Virus record (IMG/VR): IMGVR_UViG_3300006790_000086 | Span: 1-28,585 of that record | Reading direction: 5' to 3' (one strand) | Origin: a virus | DNA length: 28,585 bases | Shown here: one piece after another, positions 1-9,800 of the stretch | Numbering within the stretch: position 1 is the stretch's first letter | How the letters are laid out: each line of letters opens with the position of its first letter | Made by a program: the position numbers and the translations under genes | The notes under the pieces: generated by a model | The model's input: the letters and a program-made list of their open reading frames with translations, nothing else | Told to the model about the DNA's origin: nothing | Databases searched by the model: none

Positions 1-1
1 A

Positions 2-3000
2 TTAGATGTAGCAGGTGATACAAACATAACAGGCGATTTAACTGTATCAAGTAGTAGCGACCCAAGTGTAATCATACAAGACCCTAATGGTTCAGGGTTA
101 TTAAGACTTTTAAGAACTGATACAAGCAAACGATTTGATATATCTTTAGAGGGAAATGATTTAAGATTTACTCCAAACACTACAGATGGTTCAATGAATG
201 TATTAATAGGTGTAAATGCAGGAAGTTCTACAATAGATAGTAGATTAGGTGTAGGTAATGCAACACCATCTGAAATGTTAGATGTTACAGGTAATGCTAA
301 AATATCAGGTACTTTAGAAGCAGGAGCAACTACTATTAGCGCCTTAGAAGTAGGGGATAGTACAGAAGGTATTAAAATATCAGCTCTTTCATCAAATATA
401 GCAGGTATAGAAGGTATGGATACAGGTAGTTCGGCTTGGAACTCTATTCATATTAAAGCAGATGGTAATGATGGTTTATTTATAGAAAAAGATACTAATA
501 ATGTAGGCATAGGAACTACAAGTCCTACTGAAATGTTACACTTACAAAGTACAGGCGATGTTAAGATTTTATTAGAAGCCGATACTGATAATTCTGTAGA
601 AGATGATAATCCTGAAATACTATTTTCACAAGATGGTGGTGGAGTAACAGGTGTTATAGGGTTTACTTCTGATAATAAATTAAAAATTGCTAATAGTTGG
701 ACTAGTGATACAGGTGATATATTGCTACAGACAAAAAATATTACAAGAGCAACTATATATGGTAGTGGCAGTACAAGATTTCACAACACTACACAATTTT
801 ACAATGGGTTTCCACAAATAAAACTTAGTGATGATAGTGGTGCTGATTTTGTAGAAATAGGATTGAATGGTAATGTATTTATAAATAAAACATCAGATGC
901 AGATATAAACTTTCTTTGGCGAGATAATAGTAATAACGATTTATTAAGTATTGACACAGGAGCACAAACAGTTACCATAGGCGAAACTACACAACAAACT
1001 TATAAATTAAAAATAGGCGATAATGGTAGAATGAATATGCCTGTTCGTGGTTTAGAGTTTGAGAATGGACACGGATATTGGAACGCTCTTGGAGAGTTTG
1101 GTCTTGTTTATTTATTAATGTCTACACAAAATGATTTGATTAGACATAGAACACCATTAACATTAGAAAGATGGAATGGTAGTGCTTGGGTAGATGAATT
1201 ATCAGGAACAACAAGTGAAAATAATCCTACTACTAATTTACAAGGACTTAAAAATACATTAGATGGCTCAAAAACCACAGGTTGGACATTAGATGATGAG
1301 TGGAAAAAATTTAGATTTGTTATAACTAGAGAACAGGCTTGGGCAGAAGAACAACTGATATATTTAGATTTAGGTTGGTCTAGTACTAATTTTAGTAATG
1401 GTAGTTCTACAAGTGGCTCTATGTGTCCTACTATGACAGTAGAACAGTTAGATGGTAGTTTTGATGCAGTTGATGATAATAATAACGATTGGACTACTAA
1501 TACTACTATAACATCAGATTGGCATACTACAGGAATAGCAAGTCAATATGGAACTTTTTTTACATTTAGTAATGCAACACATATGCCTGAAACACACGTT
1601 AGAATAACAGTAGAGTTTCCTGATTGGGATGCATCTGCAGGTGGAAGCAAAAGAATGAATATAAGAAACTTGGGTATGCTATCAAATTATGCTTCTGATA
1701 GAACTACTGAAGTTTGGACTACCAATTGGGATAGAGATGCAATAGGGTATGGTAATACTAAAATACCTGCAGGACATAGTTATTTTATAAACAATGTTTC
1801 AGTATTAAATACTAATACATTAGGTAGTGGTGTAGTTAATTCATCACTTACAAGTGTAGGGACATTAACAAGTTTAGCAGTATCAGGCAACACTAACATA
1901 GATGGCAATCTTGCTATTGGCGATGTAAATAATGCTTCTGTTTCATTACATATTAAAGAAGATAGTGTTAATGCAAGAATAAGAGTTCAATCTACAGGTT
2001 CTAATAGCACATCATATATGAGACTTGAAAATGATGCTCAAAATTGGGATATAAGAGTAGATGGTGGTAATTCAGATAAGTTTATTATAAGAGATGAAAC
2101 TGCATCTACTAATAGATTTTCAATGGATACATCAGGTAATATAGTTACAACAGGTAATATGTCTCCTGCAGGTTATTTACAGTTAACAGGAGCACCTTCA
2201 GACCCTGGAGCAGATGGTACAGTTAGGCTTGGACAGGAAACAAATGTTTTAAAAATATTTTCAAATTATGGATGGGTAAGATTAGGCGCAGAAAGTGCAA
2301 GTTGGGCGCATATAAGAACTGATAGAAGTCAATTTTATTTTAGTACTAATATTGTAGTAGATGGTGGATATGTATCATCTTATGATGAAGATTTAATACT
2401 TCGTAGAGACTACAATGATACTACTTACAATCAAATTACAATAGGTGATGATACATTAGATATTAAACTTGATAACACATCTCGTTTAGCAATAGATGGA
2501 AATGGTCAGGTAGATTTAACAGGTGATTTAGTTTTACGTGGAGAGAAAGGTATCTTTATAGAAAACCTTGGAGGTCCAACAGGTACATCAACAGGATATG
2601 GTGGTAGCATTATCCAACCTGCAACTGCTATGTTTAGAACTGCTACTAACACGCATACAGGATTTATCAAAATTGTAATACCAACTAGTACAGGAGCAAA
2701 TCCAAGAGATATGTTTACATTTTGGGTTGATGTATTTGATTATGCTTCAGGAGATTCTTTTTCTGTATATATTAGTGGTTATAATTATGAAGATGCAGGT
2801 TCTAATGAGTGGCATAATTGTGATGCTATGATATTAGGTACAGAATCACATAGAGATTTTACAGTAAGATTTTGTCATGATGGTACTAATCCTTGTATAA
2901 CAATAGGTGAAACAGATACTACTTGGAATTATTTACAAGTTACAGTTAGAAATGTTCAGGTAGGATTTACTGCTGATATAGATGACTTTAAAGGTGACTG

Positions 3001-4084
3001 GACAATATCGGTTGAAACAACTTTACCAACTTATGTTGATGAAACAGTTTCAGGCAACTTTCCTATTGCATCAAGAACAATAGGTACTGCTGATATAGCA
3101 ACTACTGTAACATTAACAGACCAAGGTAGCGACTCAACTTGTTTCCCTGTATTTTCAACTGCTAATACAGGAGATAGAAATTTACATACAGATAGTAGTG
3201 CTTTAACATATAACTCTACAAATGGAACGTTGACATCTACAACAGTTAGCGGCACTTACTTAGAAGCAACTAGCAAATTAAATATAACTACATCTTCAGA
3301 TGCAGTAGCAACATTTAAAATGACTGATGATGCTTGGGGTTATATGGAATGGAGAAAAAATAACAATGATAGGGTTGCCTATTTTGGTATGGATTCTGAT
3401 ATGGACAGAATGATTATTTCTGCTACTGAAAATGGTGCTAATGAATTAGAGATAAATACCACAACAGTAGATATAAATGCAGATGTTGATATATCAGGCA
3501 CTCTTGATATGGAAGAAAATAACATTAATAATGTAGGCGAAATAGCATTAGATAAAATAAAAGCAGATACTGCAAGTAATGTTAATATAATGTTTAATAC
3601 AAGTGGTATGACTTTTAATGTAGAAACAGGTGATTCTTATCAATTTAATTTAGGTGAAGTAGATGCAGATTTAGTATACTATGATGATGAAGAAAATGAT
3701 TTATTTAAAATAGATTCAGGTAATAAAAGAGTAGGTATTGGTTTGTCTGCTCCTACTACTACACTTGACGTAGAAGGTACTGTATCATATAAACACGTTG
3801 CAGTAACAGCTTCTTCAGATGCTGTAGACGTATCAGGAGCAACAGTAGTAGAATGTACACCAAGTGGTAATATTTCTATTGGGGGATTTAGTGGTGGTGT
3901 ACAAGGACAAGTTATACATGTCTTAAAAGTAGACTCAGGATTTGGAAGAGTATTTTTAGAACATAATGAATCCACAGGAACACAAAAGATATTTACAAGT
4001 GCTGCAACTGATATTGCGATAATACAAAAGGGTGGCGTAACATTGTATTGTACAGGTTCAGAATGGATTGTATTAGATAAATAA
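2..4084 (+). CDS. Tail fibre protein, 5' end outside window
   Basis: The frame is open from the first bases of the window, so this is the 3' part of a longer gene; the in-frame ATG at 194 is internal. The product has about 1360 visible residues. It contains beta-rich repeats of the type GIGTTSPTEMLHLQ (near 515-550), a variant near 250-285, and VGIGLSAPTTTLDVEG near the C-terminus. Such repeats mark trimeric stalks of phage fibres, especially in marine phages. The last 60 or so residues, ending in YCTGSEWIVLDK, look like a C-terminal cap. The composition is rich in Gly, Ser, Thr, Asp and Asn and poor in Cys. It probably reads the host surface. No catalytic motif or self-cleaving chaperone motif was recognised. 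The fibre class is secure; the receptor is unknown. Confidence 0.85.
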   Translation, partial: LDVAGDTNITGDLTVSSSSDPSVIIQDPNGSGLLRLLRTDTSKRFDISLEGNDLRFTPNTTDGSMNVLIGVNAGSSTIDSRLGVGNATPSEMLDVTGNAKISGTLEAGATTISALEVGDSTEGIKISALSSNIAGIEGMDTGSSAWNSIHIKADGNDGLFIEKDTNNVGIGTTSPTEMLHLQSTGDVKILLEADTDNSVEDDNPEILFSQDGGGVTGVIGFTSDNKLKIANSWTSDTGDILLQTKNITRATIYGSGSTRFHNTTQFYNGFPQIKLSDDSGADFVEIGLNGNVFINKTSDADINFLWRDNSNNDLLSIDTGAQTVTIGETTQQTYKLKIGDNGRMNMPVRGLEFENGHGYWNALGEFGLVYLLMSTQNDLIRHRTPLTLERWNGSAWVDELSGTTSENNPTTNLQGLKNTLDGSKTTGWTLDDEWKKFRFVITREQAWAEEQLIYLDLGWSSTNFSNGSSTSGSMCPTMTVEQLDGSFDAVDDNNNDWTTNTTITSDWHTTGIASQYGTFFTFSNATHMPETHVRITVEFPDWDASAGGSKRMNIRNLGMLSNYASDRTTEVWTTNWDRDAIGYGNTKIPAGHSYFINNVSVLNTNTLGSGVVNSSLTSVGTLTSLAVSGNTNIDGNLAIGDVNNASVSLHIKEDSVNARIRVQSTGSNSTSYMRLENDAQNWDIRVDGGNSDKFIIRDETASTNRFSMDTSGNIVTTGNMSPAGYLQLTGAPSDPGADGTVRLGQETNVLKIFSNYGWVRLGAESASWAHIRTDRSQFYFSTNIVVDGGYVSSYDEDLILRRDYNDTTYNQITIGDDTLDIKLDNTSRLAIDGNGQVDLTGDLVLRGEKGIFIENLGGPTGTSTGYGGSIIQPATAMFRTATNTHTGFIKIVIPTSTGANPRDMFTFWVDVFDYASGDSFSVYISGYNYEDAGSNEWHNCDAMILGTESHRDFTVRFCHDGTNPCITIGETDTTWNYLQVTVRNVQVGFTADIDDFKGDWTISVETTLPTYVDETVSGNFPIASRTIGTADIATTVTLTDQGSDSTCFPVFSTANTGDRNLHTDSSALTYNSTNGTLTSTTVSGTYLEATSKLNITTSSDAVATFKMTDDAWGYMEWRKNNNDRVAYFGMDSDMDRMIISATENGANELEINTTTVDINADVDISGTLDMEENNINNVGEIALDKIKADTASNVNIMFNTSGMTFNVETGDSYQFNLGEVDADLVYYDDEENDLFKIDSGNKRVGIGLSAPTTTLDVEGTVSYKHVAVTASSDAVDVSGATVVECTPSGNISIGGFSGGVQGQVIHVLKVDSGFGRVFLEHNESTGTQKIFTSAATDIAIIQKGGVTLYCTGSEWIVLDK

Positions 4085-4089
4085 TATTC

Positions 4090-4099
4090 GTATATTATA
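4090..4099 (+). promoter_or_regulatory. Candidate late promoter element GTATATTATA
   Basis: The 10-base string GTATATTATA lies 30 bases before the ATG at 4130. The identical string lies at 28151-28160, 37 bases before the ATG at 28198. These are two of the few non-coding gaps before + strand virion genes. No sigma70-type -35 box sits at the right distance. In an AT-rich genome this may be chance, so the call is tentative. Confidence 0.3.
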
Positions 4100-4129
4100 G
4101 GGTATTTTTTAAACCAAAATGGAGAACAA

Positions 4130-4282
4130 ATGAAGTTAGAAGAAAAGTTAGAAAACTTAAAAAAACAACAACAACAGTTAGAAGTTACTTTAATAAAAGT
4201 ACAAGGAGCTATGGAGCTAATCGAAGCTATGATAGCTGAAGAGAAAAAAGAAGAAGAAAAAGACGAAGAAGAGAAGAAATAA
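4130..4282 (+). CDS. Small charged coiled-coil protein, 50 aa
   Basis: A 50-codon gene starts at ATG 4130 with GGAG at 4121-4124, a good Shine-Dalgarno distance. The product is almost wholly helical by composition. It has a heptad-like run of Leu, Ile and Val through residues 3-36, then an acidic and basic tail of Glu, Lys and Asp. It has no Cys, no signal peptide and no membrane segment. It lies between the fibre gene and the internal virion genes on the same strand, so a structural or assembly role is likely, for example a small scaffold or connector. The family was not recognised. Confidence 0.7.
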   Translation: MKLEEKLENLKKQQQQLEVTLIKVQGAMELIEAMIAEEKKEEEKDEEEKK

Positions 4283-4284
4283 CT

Positions 4285-4299
4285 TGCATAAGTTATGCA
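4285..4299. promoter_or_regulatory. Perfect dyad TGCATAA-G-TTATGCA
   Basis: A 7-base inverted repeat with a single central G lies just after the stop of the 50-residue gene and about 50 bases before the next ATG. A one-base spacer makes an RNA hairpin unlikely and suits a dimeric protein site better. The AT-rich string TTATTATATTAG follows at 4303-4314 and could be a promoter -10 region for the gene at 4350. The function is inferred only from position. Confidence 0.3.
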
Positions 4300-4349
4300 T
4301 ATTTATTATATTAGATTGATGAAAACCTTTAAAAAGGAGTATTTATAAT

Positions 4350-5024
4350 ATGAGTTGGCAAATGATTGCTAGTGCAGCCATGCAAATGGCTCCATCTTTA
4401 TTAAGTGCTTTTGGCGCTAATAATAACGATGCAGACCAAAGTAACTTAGATGTTAATTTTAAGCCTTATATGGATAAAATAAATAAGATAGGTGAAAAAG
4501 GATTAGAAATGACTACTCCTGGTTCTGCTTATAATGTGCAAGAAGATAAACGAATTAAAAGTGACGCATATGATGCTATGGGTGTTGCAGATATGTTATC
4601 AGGTAGAGGAATTGCAAAAGGCGGTATGGGTGGTTATAGTGGTATAACAAACCAATGGGCTCAAGCTGATTTAGCTAAACGTCACAATGAATTGCGAAAA
4701 ACATTACTAGATTCTCGAATGGCTAGAGAAGCTCAAGGTTATAATCTAATAGCTCAAGCTGCAGAAGGTGACCAATATATGGGTGCTTTAAAAACTCAAA
4801 GAGATATAAGTAAACCTCAATTTGATTTAGGTGGAACACTTCAAAACATAGGTACAGGAGCATTTGATTATTGGATGGGACAACAAGAAACTGTAAATCC
4901 TATCGTAGATACAATACAAAGTATGGAAACACCAAATTTTGATGTACAAAATATGTTCCCTAACTTATATAATACTAATACAACAACTAACGAACCAGTA
5001 AATTATTTTAGTGCATTTAATTAG
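4350..5024 (+). CDS. Probable internal virion protein, 224 aa
   Basis: The ATG at 4350 follows AAGGAG at 4334-4339. The N-terminus (MSWQMIASAAMQMAPSLLSA) is a hydrophobic or amphipathic Ala/Met-rich helix, as often seen in small phage ejection proteins that meet the membrane. A Gly-rich stretch lies around residues 85-100 and a long helix around 105-145. The C-terminus is Asn/Thr-rich. It is the first of four adjacent genes that end in the giant virion protein, a layout like the T7 gp14-gp15-gp16 ejection set. The role is inferred from order and size. Its sequence family was not recognised. Confidence 0.6.
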   Translation: MSWQMIASAAMQMAPSLLSAFGANNNDADQSNLDVNFKPYMDKINKIGEKGLEMTTPGSAYNVQEDKRIKSDAYDAMGVADMLSGRGIAKGGMGGYSGITNQWAQADLAKRHNELRKTLLDSRMAREAQGYNLIAQAAEGDQYMGALKTQRDISKPQFDLGGTLQNIGTGAFDYWMGQQETVNPIVDTIQSMETPNFDVQNMFPNLYNTNTTTNEPVNYFSAFN

Positions 5025-5032
5025 GAGATAAC

Positions 5033-5692
5033 ATGGCACAAGTAGATTTTTCACCATTATTAGCGAGAACTTTAGCAAAAGAATTAAAAGAAGCTGAAGC
5101 AGGATATAGTATAGGACATTCATTAGGACAAAAAGGATGGTATCCTGGTAAATATGCAGCAGAAGGTATAGGCGCAGCTGGTAAAGGTTTAGGTTTACTA
5201 GGTAAATACATGCAAGAAGCACCTGGTGGATTAAAAAAAGGATATGAAGCTATGGGTCAAATTCCTGAAAAAATGAAAAGAGCATATCAACTTTCACCTT
5301 ATCAATTTAAGAACCCTTGGGCAAAACCTGAAATAGATTTTGGTCTTCCACCTGAAGTGAATCAAAAAGGTTTAAATTCAATGATGTCTAATTTTCTTCA
5401 ATCTAATAGACCTGCACCATTACCAATTGTTGATTATGAACAAGATTGGAGAGGTATGGGTAGAGATATAGATAGAAAGATTCGTGCAGGTGAAAGAGAA
5501 GAAAAAGCTAGGAAAAAAGAGTATGAAGCTCAAAAAAGAAATATGGAAACAATAGCACCTTGGGCGTTCCCTGAAAATTTTGGTCCTATTGGCCCTGCTG
5601 AAGAAGAAACACAAAGCGCTTGGGGAAAAGCTTTTTCTAACTTTGGGCCAGCTATGAATAATTTATATAAAGCATTTGGATTTGGAGACTAA
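5033..5692 (+). CDS. Probable virion-associated protein, 219 aa
   Basis: The ATG at 5033 follows TTAGGAG at 5021-5027, which overlaps the stop of the previous gene, so the two are probably translated together. The product starts with a helical segment rich in Ala, Leu and Glu. A Gly/Ala-rich stretch (EGIGAAGKGLGLLGKY) lies near residues 44-60 and could be membrane-active. A basic and acidic helix lies at about residues 145-175, and the C-terminus is rich in Trp, Phe and Pro. It sits in the operon leading to the giant virion protein, so an internal or ejected structural role is likely. No enzyme motif was seen. Confidence 0.55.
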   Translation: MAQVDFSPLLARTLAKELKEAEAGYSIGHSLGQKGWYPGKYAAEGIGAAGKGLGLLGKYMQEAPGGLKKGYEAMGQIPEKMKRAYQLSPYQFKNPWAKPEIDFGLPPEVNQKGLNSMMSNFLQSNRPAPLPIVDYEQDWRGMGRDIDRKIRAGEREEKARKKEYEAQKRNMETIAPWAFPENFGPIGPAEEETQSAWGKAFSNFGPAMNNLYKAFGFGD

Positions 5693-5695
5693 ATA

Positions 5696-6871
5696 ATGAG
5701 TTTAGGTAATATAAGACAAAGATTTCAACAGATGAATCAACAAAGGCAAGTCAATTTTGAACAGGCTTTTTGGGGGGATGTAGGAAACTTTATTCAAAGT
5801 GATATAGGTTCTTATAATCCTGATACTAAATCAATAGTATTTCCTACTCAATTATTACCTAATAAAACATTACTGTGGAACGAATATAATAAACTAGCAA
5901 CAGAACGTGGTGTAAAAGCTGATTATGCTCAGTTTATAGCTCAATATGATGGCTTTAAAAAACTTGAAGACAATAAGTACTTACAAGTAATTAATAGTGC
6001 TTCTACTATGGGTATGAAAGCTAAAGATATTAAAAAAGCTATACAAGCTAACCCTATAGCTAATCAAAGAATAAATAATATATATATGACTTCTGATGCT
6101 AATACTCAAGCTTCAATGGTTGATATGCTTAAACCTGAAAAAAGTTGGGGAGATTGGGCTATGGATTTAAACCCATGGCAAGCAATGGCTGGAGCTGGTG
6201 GACTTGGATTAGCAGCTTATGGACTAGGAAAGGGAGCTGTTAAGGGAGGTTTAGCAACAAAAGATTATTTTTTCCCACCTGAAGAACCAAAGAAAGAATC
6301 TGAAAAGATTAAAGAAGAAGCTAAAGGTAAGGGTAAAGGCGGAAAAGGTAAAGGTAAAGTACCAATGGTAAAAACAAAAGTACCTTCACAAAATGTATCT
6401 ACAAAAGATATGGGTATAAAAGGTGCACCAGAATATTTTGATAGAGATAAATTAACTAAATTTACTCAAAAGCAATATCAAATGGATAAAATGTTTTGGG
6501 AAGAAGATAATCCAGGTAAGAAGTATAAAAAATTTAGTGAATGGAGAAAAGGTAAAACTGTACCTCAAATATTAAAAGGCGCAAGTTCTGATGAAATAAA
6601 AAGTTTAGCAGGTAAGAAATTTAAAATGGTTACTAAAGAAGTTCCTGATGTAAAAAGAAAAGTTTATGGACCACCTACTAAAGAAGGTGTTTATCCAAAG
6701 GCAGTAGAAAAACCTAAAACTGCAAAAGAAAAGTTTATGGAAATGGGTAAAAAAGGATGGAAAGGCTTTAAAGGCGGTAAAGGAAAACCTGGAATAATTA
6801 GAAGAAATCCTTTAACTACTGGATTATTAGCGCTACAAGCTGCACAATTATTAGGCTCAGACGAGGAGTAA
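5696..6871 (+). CDS. Lys/Gly-rich virion-associated protein, 391 aa
   Basis: The ATG at 5696 lies 3 bases after the previous stop, with GGAG at 5684-5687. Residues 1-150 are mostly helical. A Gly/Ala-rich hydrophobic segment around 165-185 (AGAGGLGLAAYGLGKGAVKG) could cross or insert into a membrane. Next comes a low-complexity linker of Lys, Gly and Glu near residues 200-222, then a very basic second half. The basic half could bind nucleic acid. Position and composition fit a DNA-contacting internal core or ejection protein delivered with the giant downstream protein. The family was not recognised and no catalytic motif was found. Confidence 0.55.
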   Translation: MSLGNIRQRFQQMNQQRQVNFEQAFWGDVGNFIQSDIGSYNPDTKSIVFPTQLLPNKTLLWNEYNKLATERGVKADYAQFIAQYDGFKKLEDNKYLQVINSASTMGMKAKDIKKAIQANPIANQRINNIYMTSDANTQASMVDMLKPEKSWGDWAMDLNPWQAMAGAGGLGLAAYGLGKGAVKGGLATKDYFFPPEEPKKESEKIKEEAKGKGKGGKGKGKVPMVKTKVPSQNVSTKDMGIKGAPEYFDRDKLTKFTQKQYQMDKMFWEEDNPGKKYKKFSEWRKGKTVPQILKGASSDEIKSLAGKKFKMVTKEVPDVKRKVYGPPTKEGVYPKAVEKPKTAKEKFMEMGKKGWKGFKGGKGKPGIIRRNPLTTGLLALQAAQLLGSDEE

Positions 6872-6877
6872 AAACAT

Positions 6878-9800
6878 ATGGCTTTTAATCCTTATGGATT
6901 CTATGAGTATGGTGGTAAACCAGAACCTCAAGGAGATAAGGCTGCAACCCCTGCAGAGTTCACTCCTACATACACAAAAAAACAATTAGATAGCATAATA
7001 AATGCTTATAAAAACAATCCTAAAGCATTTAAACCTGAGCATATAGATTCAATAAAACAACACGCAATATACCATAACACTGGCTTCTATGAAGGTGATT
7101 TCCAAATATCAGAAGCTATAAAACAATTTATGGGTGGTGTAGTAGAAGGTTGGTCAACATTTAGCCCTGTAGATGCCCCTGATAATGAATACGAAGCTAT
7201 TGCACGTAATGTAGGACATTTACTTGGTTTTGCTCCAGGTATGGCTGCTAAACCATTAAAACTATTAGGACTTAGAACTGCTGCTGCTAAAGTAGCAGGA
7301 TGGAAATCTATACCATTAAAAGTCGGTGAAGAAGCTACTAAACTTACAGGTAAATTTGTAAAAAGTGTTATTCCTGCTGCTAGGTTTGATGCTACTAATA
7401 CTGCAAGTAAATTTATAACAGGCGGAGCTGTTAAAAGCGTAGCAGAAGAAGCTATGAAGCTTGGTGTTGCTAGTGCTGTAAGTAATTGGAAGCAAGGTGT
7501 AGATGGTGTGATGATGGCCGCTAGAAGTGGTGGTGAATTTGGTGCAGCATTTCAAATACTTGCTAATGCAGTTCCAGGAAGTGGAACATTTAAATATTTA
7601 TTAAGAGCATTTGCAGGTTCTATGTATCAAGGAATGCATGCTGAAGCTGCTGGAGCTACTACACCTGAAAAAGTATATGAATATTTACTTGGTGCATACT
7701 TTGGTGGTGGAGGTGCTGGTTGGGTACAAAAAGACAAAGCTAAGTTTTTTAAAGAAAGAAACGAGCAAATGTATGGTACTAAAGGTAAAAAAGCAGACCA
7801 TAAAGCTGTTGCAACTGGAGACCCTACTCTTATTAAAACATGGGAAAAGTATGACCCTATAGTTCAAAAAGAAATTATAAAAGAATTAAATGACCCTAAC
7901 TATTATGGTAAAGGTAGACCTAGTGAAAATTGGAGACCTCAACATCAATTAAAAGAAGGTGAAACTTACCCTGAAAGAACAGCAATGCTTGAAATGCTTG
8001 CTAAAGGTGCTGGTATAGATACTAAACTAGAAACAGTATCACAAAAAGGTTGGGAAAGATTTAATAAAATGCAAGAAGATGCTATTATCGGTAAAAAACC
8101 AACTGGTCTTGCTATAAGTACTGAAAAAAGATTAAATGAGTTAAATGTCCAAAAGAAAGATTTAGCAGAGCAAATAACTAAGAAAAGAGCTGAAATAACT
8201 ACTTTAAAAGGTTCAGATAAAATGCTTGCTGAAACAGAGCTTGGTAGATTAGAAAGAAAGGTTGAAGAAGTTATTCAACTAGAAAAAGAACAACTTGATT
8301 TAAAACCTTATGAATTTATTGACAAAGCAGGTGAAATTAAAAACGAAAGAATGAATGATACTGGTAACGATATTGGTATGATAGCCGCTATTGATTTAAC
8401 AAAGAAATCAGAAAATCTTGTAAATAAACATTTAAAAAAGTATTGGGATAAAGATGACTTTGAACCTATAGATAAACGTAATGAGATGTTACGTTTAACT
8501 AAAATAGTAGATGATGTCGTAAGTGGCGAAAAATACAACAAACCAGGCGAAAAAATCGATACCCAAGAGTTAACTCAAGATATAATAAAAACTCTTAAAA
8601 AAGAGGAAAATATCGACTTAAACACTAATACTAAGAAGTGGAAAGAAACAGAAAATGAATTAAGACAGTTTTTAACAAGACGTAACTTTTCTAAACCTGT
8701 TAATTATATTAACATGACTATTGATAAAGGTGGTAAAATAAGCGACTTTAAATTAAGAGAAGGTGGTTTTACTAACGCTGGAAATAGAAAAGAAAGCATG
8801 GAGCCTAAGAAAGAAGTCCAAAGAGTTTTAGAAGAAGCTATGGGCAAGGACGCAGAAGTTCCTGAAGCTAGTGTTATATTAGATAATATGACATTTAGAG
8901 GGAATAAAGGTGAGTGGATAGATGGTGGGCTTGGAGATGTAAGAAAGCTTCTTAGAAATGAATATCGATATAGTAAAAAAACAAAGTGGAGAGATGTATA
9001 TAATGGATTAATTAAAGAATCTCATAAGAGAATGGAAAAAGAAGGTTATTATCCTTTTGGTGGTAAAGGTGATAATGATTTAATTATATACATTAAAAAA
9101 CATCCTGATTTACAAAAACCTAATGTTAAAAGATATATAAACGAATATATAACAGAGTTAACTAAAGATTATAAAAATTCAAAGTACTATAACCAAGCTA
9201 TAAAAAGAAATAAATTCTTTAGTGAAAAAGAGGCTAAAGACCAGTATTTAAGTAATATTATGTACGATATAGGATTAAATGGATTTAAACCTAAAACAAG
9301 TAAAGAGTACAGAGAGGTTTTAGATAAACTTTTTAAAGGTAAAGGTTACATTAAAAATGCTACCGCTTGGAATAAACGTCAACAAATATGGTTTACACCT
9401 ACTTATAGAGCTGATGGTGATTTTATCAATAATAATTTTAAACGATATATAGAAAGATTAAGTCAAGCCGATAGAAATGATATAAACCCTGCATTTAACA
9501 ATGTTTTAAAAAATAATGAAGTTAATTATGTAATAGTAAGGGATTTAGACCCTGCATTATTTAGTCTAGATGGCAAAAGAATTAAAAAGTTAGATAAAAA
9601 TAGTAAGAATACTGAAATGGATGAGAGTGTAGATGGCCAAATAACTGTAGAAGATACTTTATTAAAAGCTATTATTAAAGATGCTGGAATGCCTGAAAGT
9701 GGTAATAGTAAATCGTTTATTGTTAGTCCTGATGGACAAATGGGAGCTTTACTTGGTAAGTATATGATGCATAGTGCAGGACCAAAAGCATCTAAACAAA

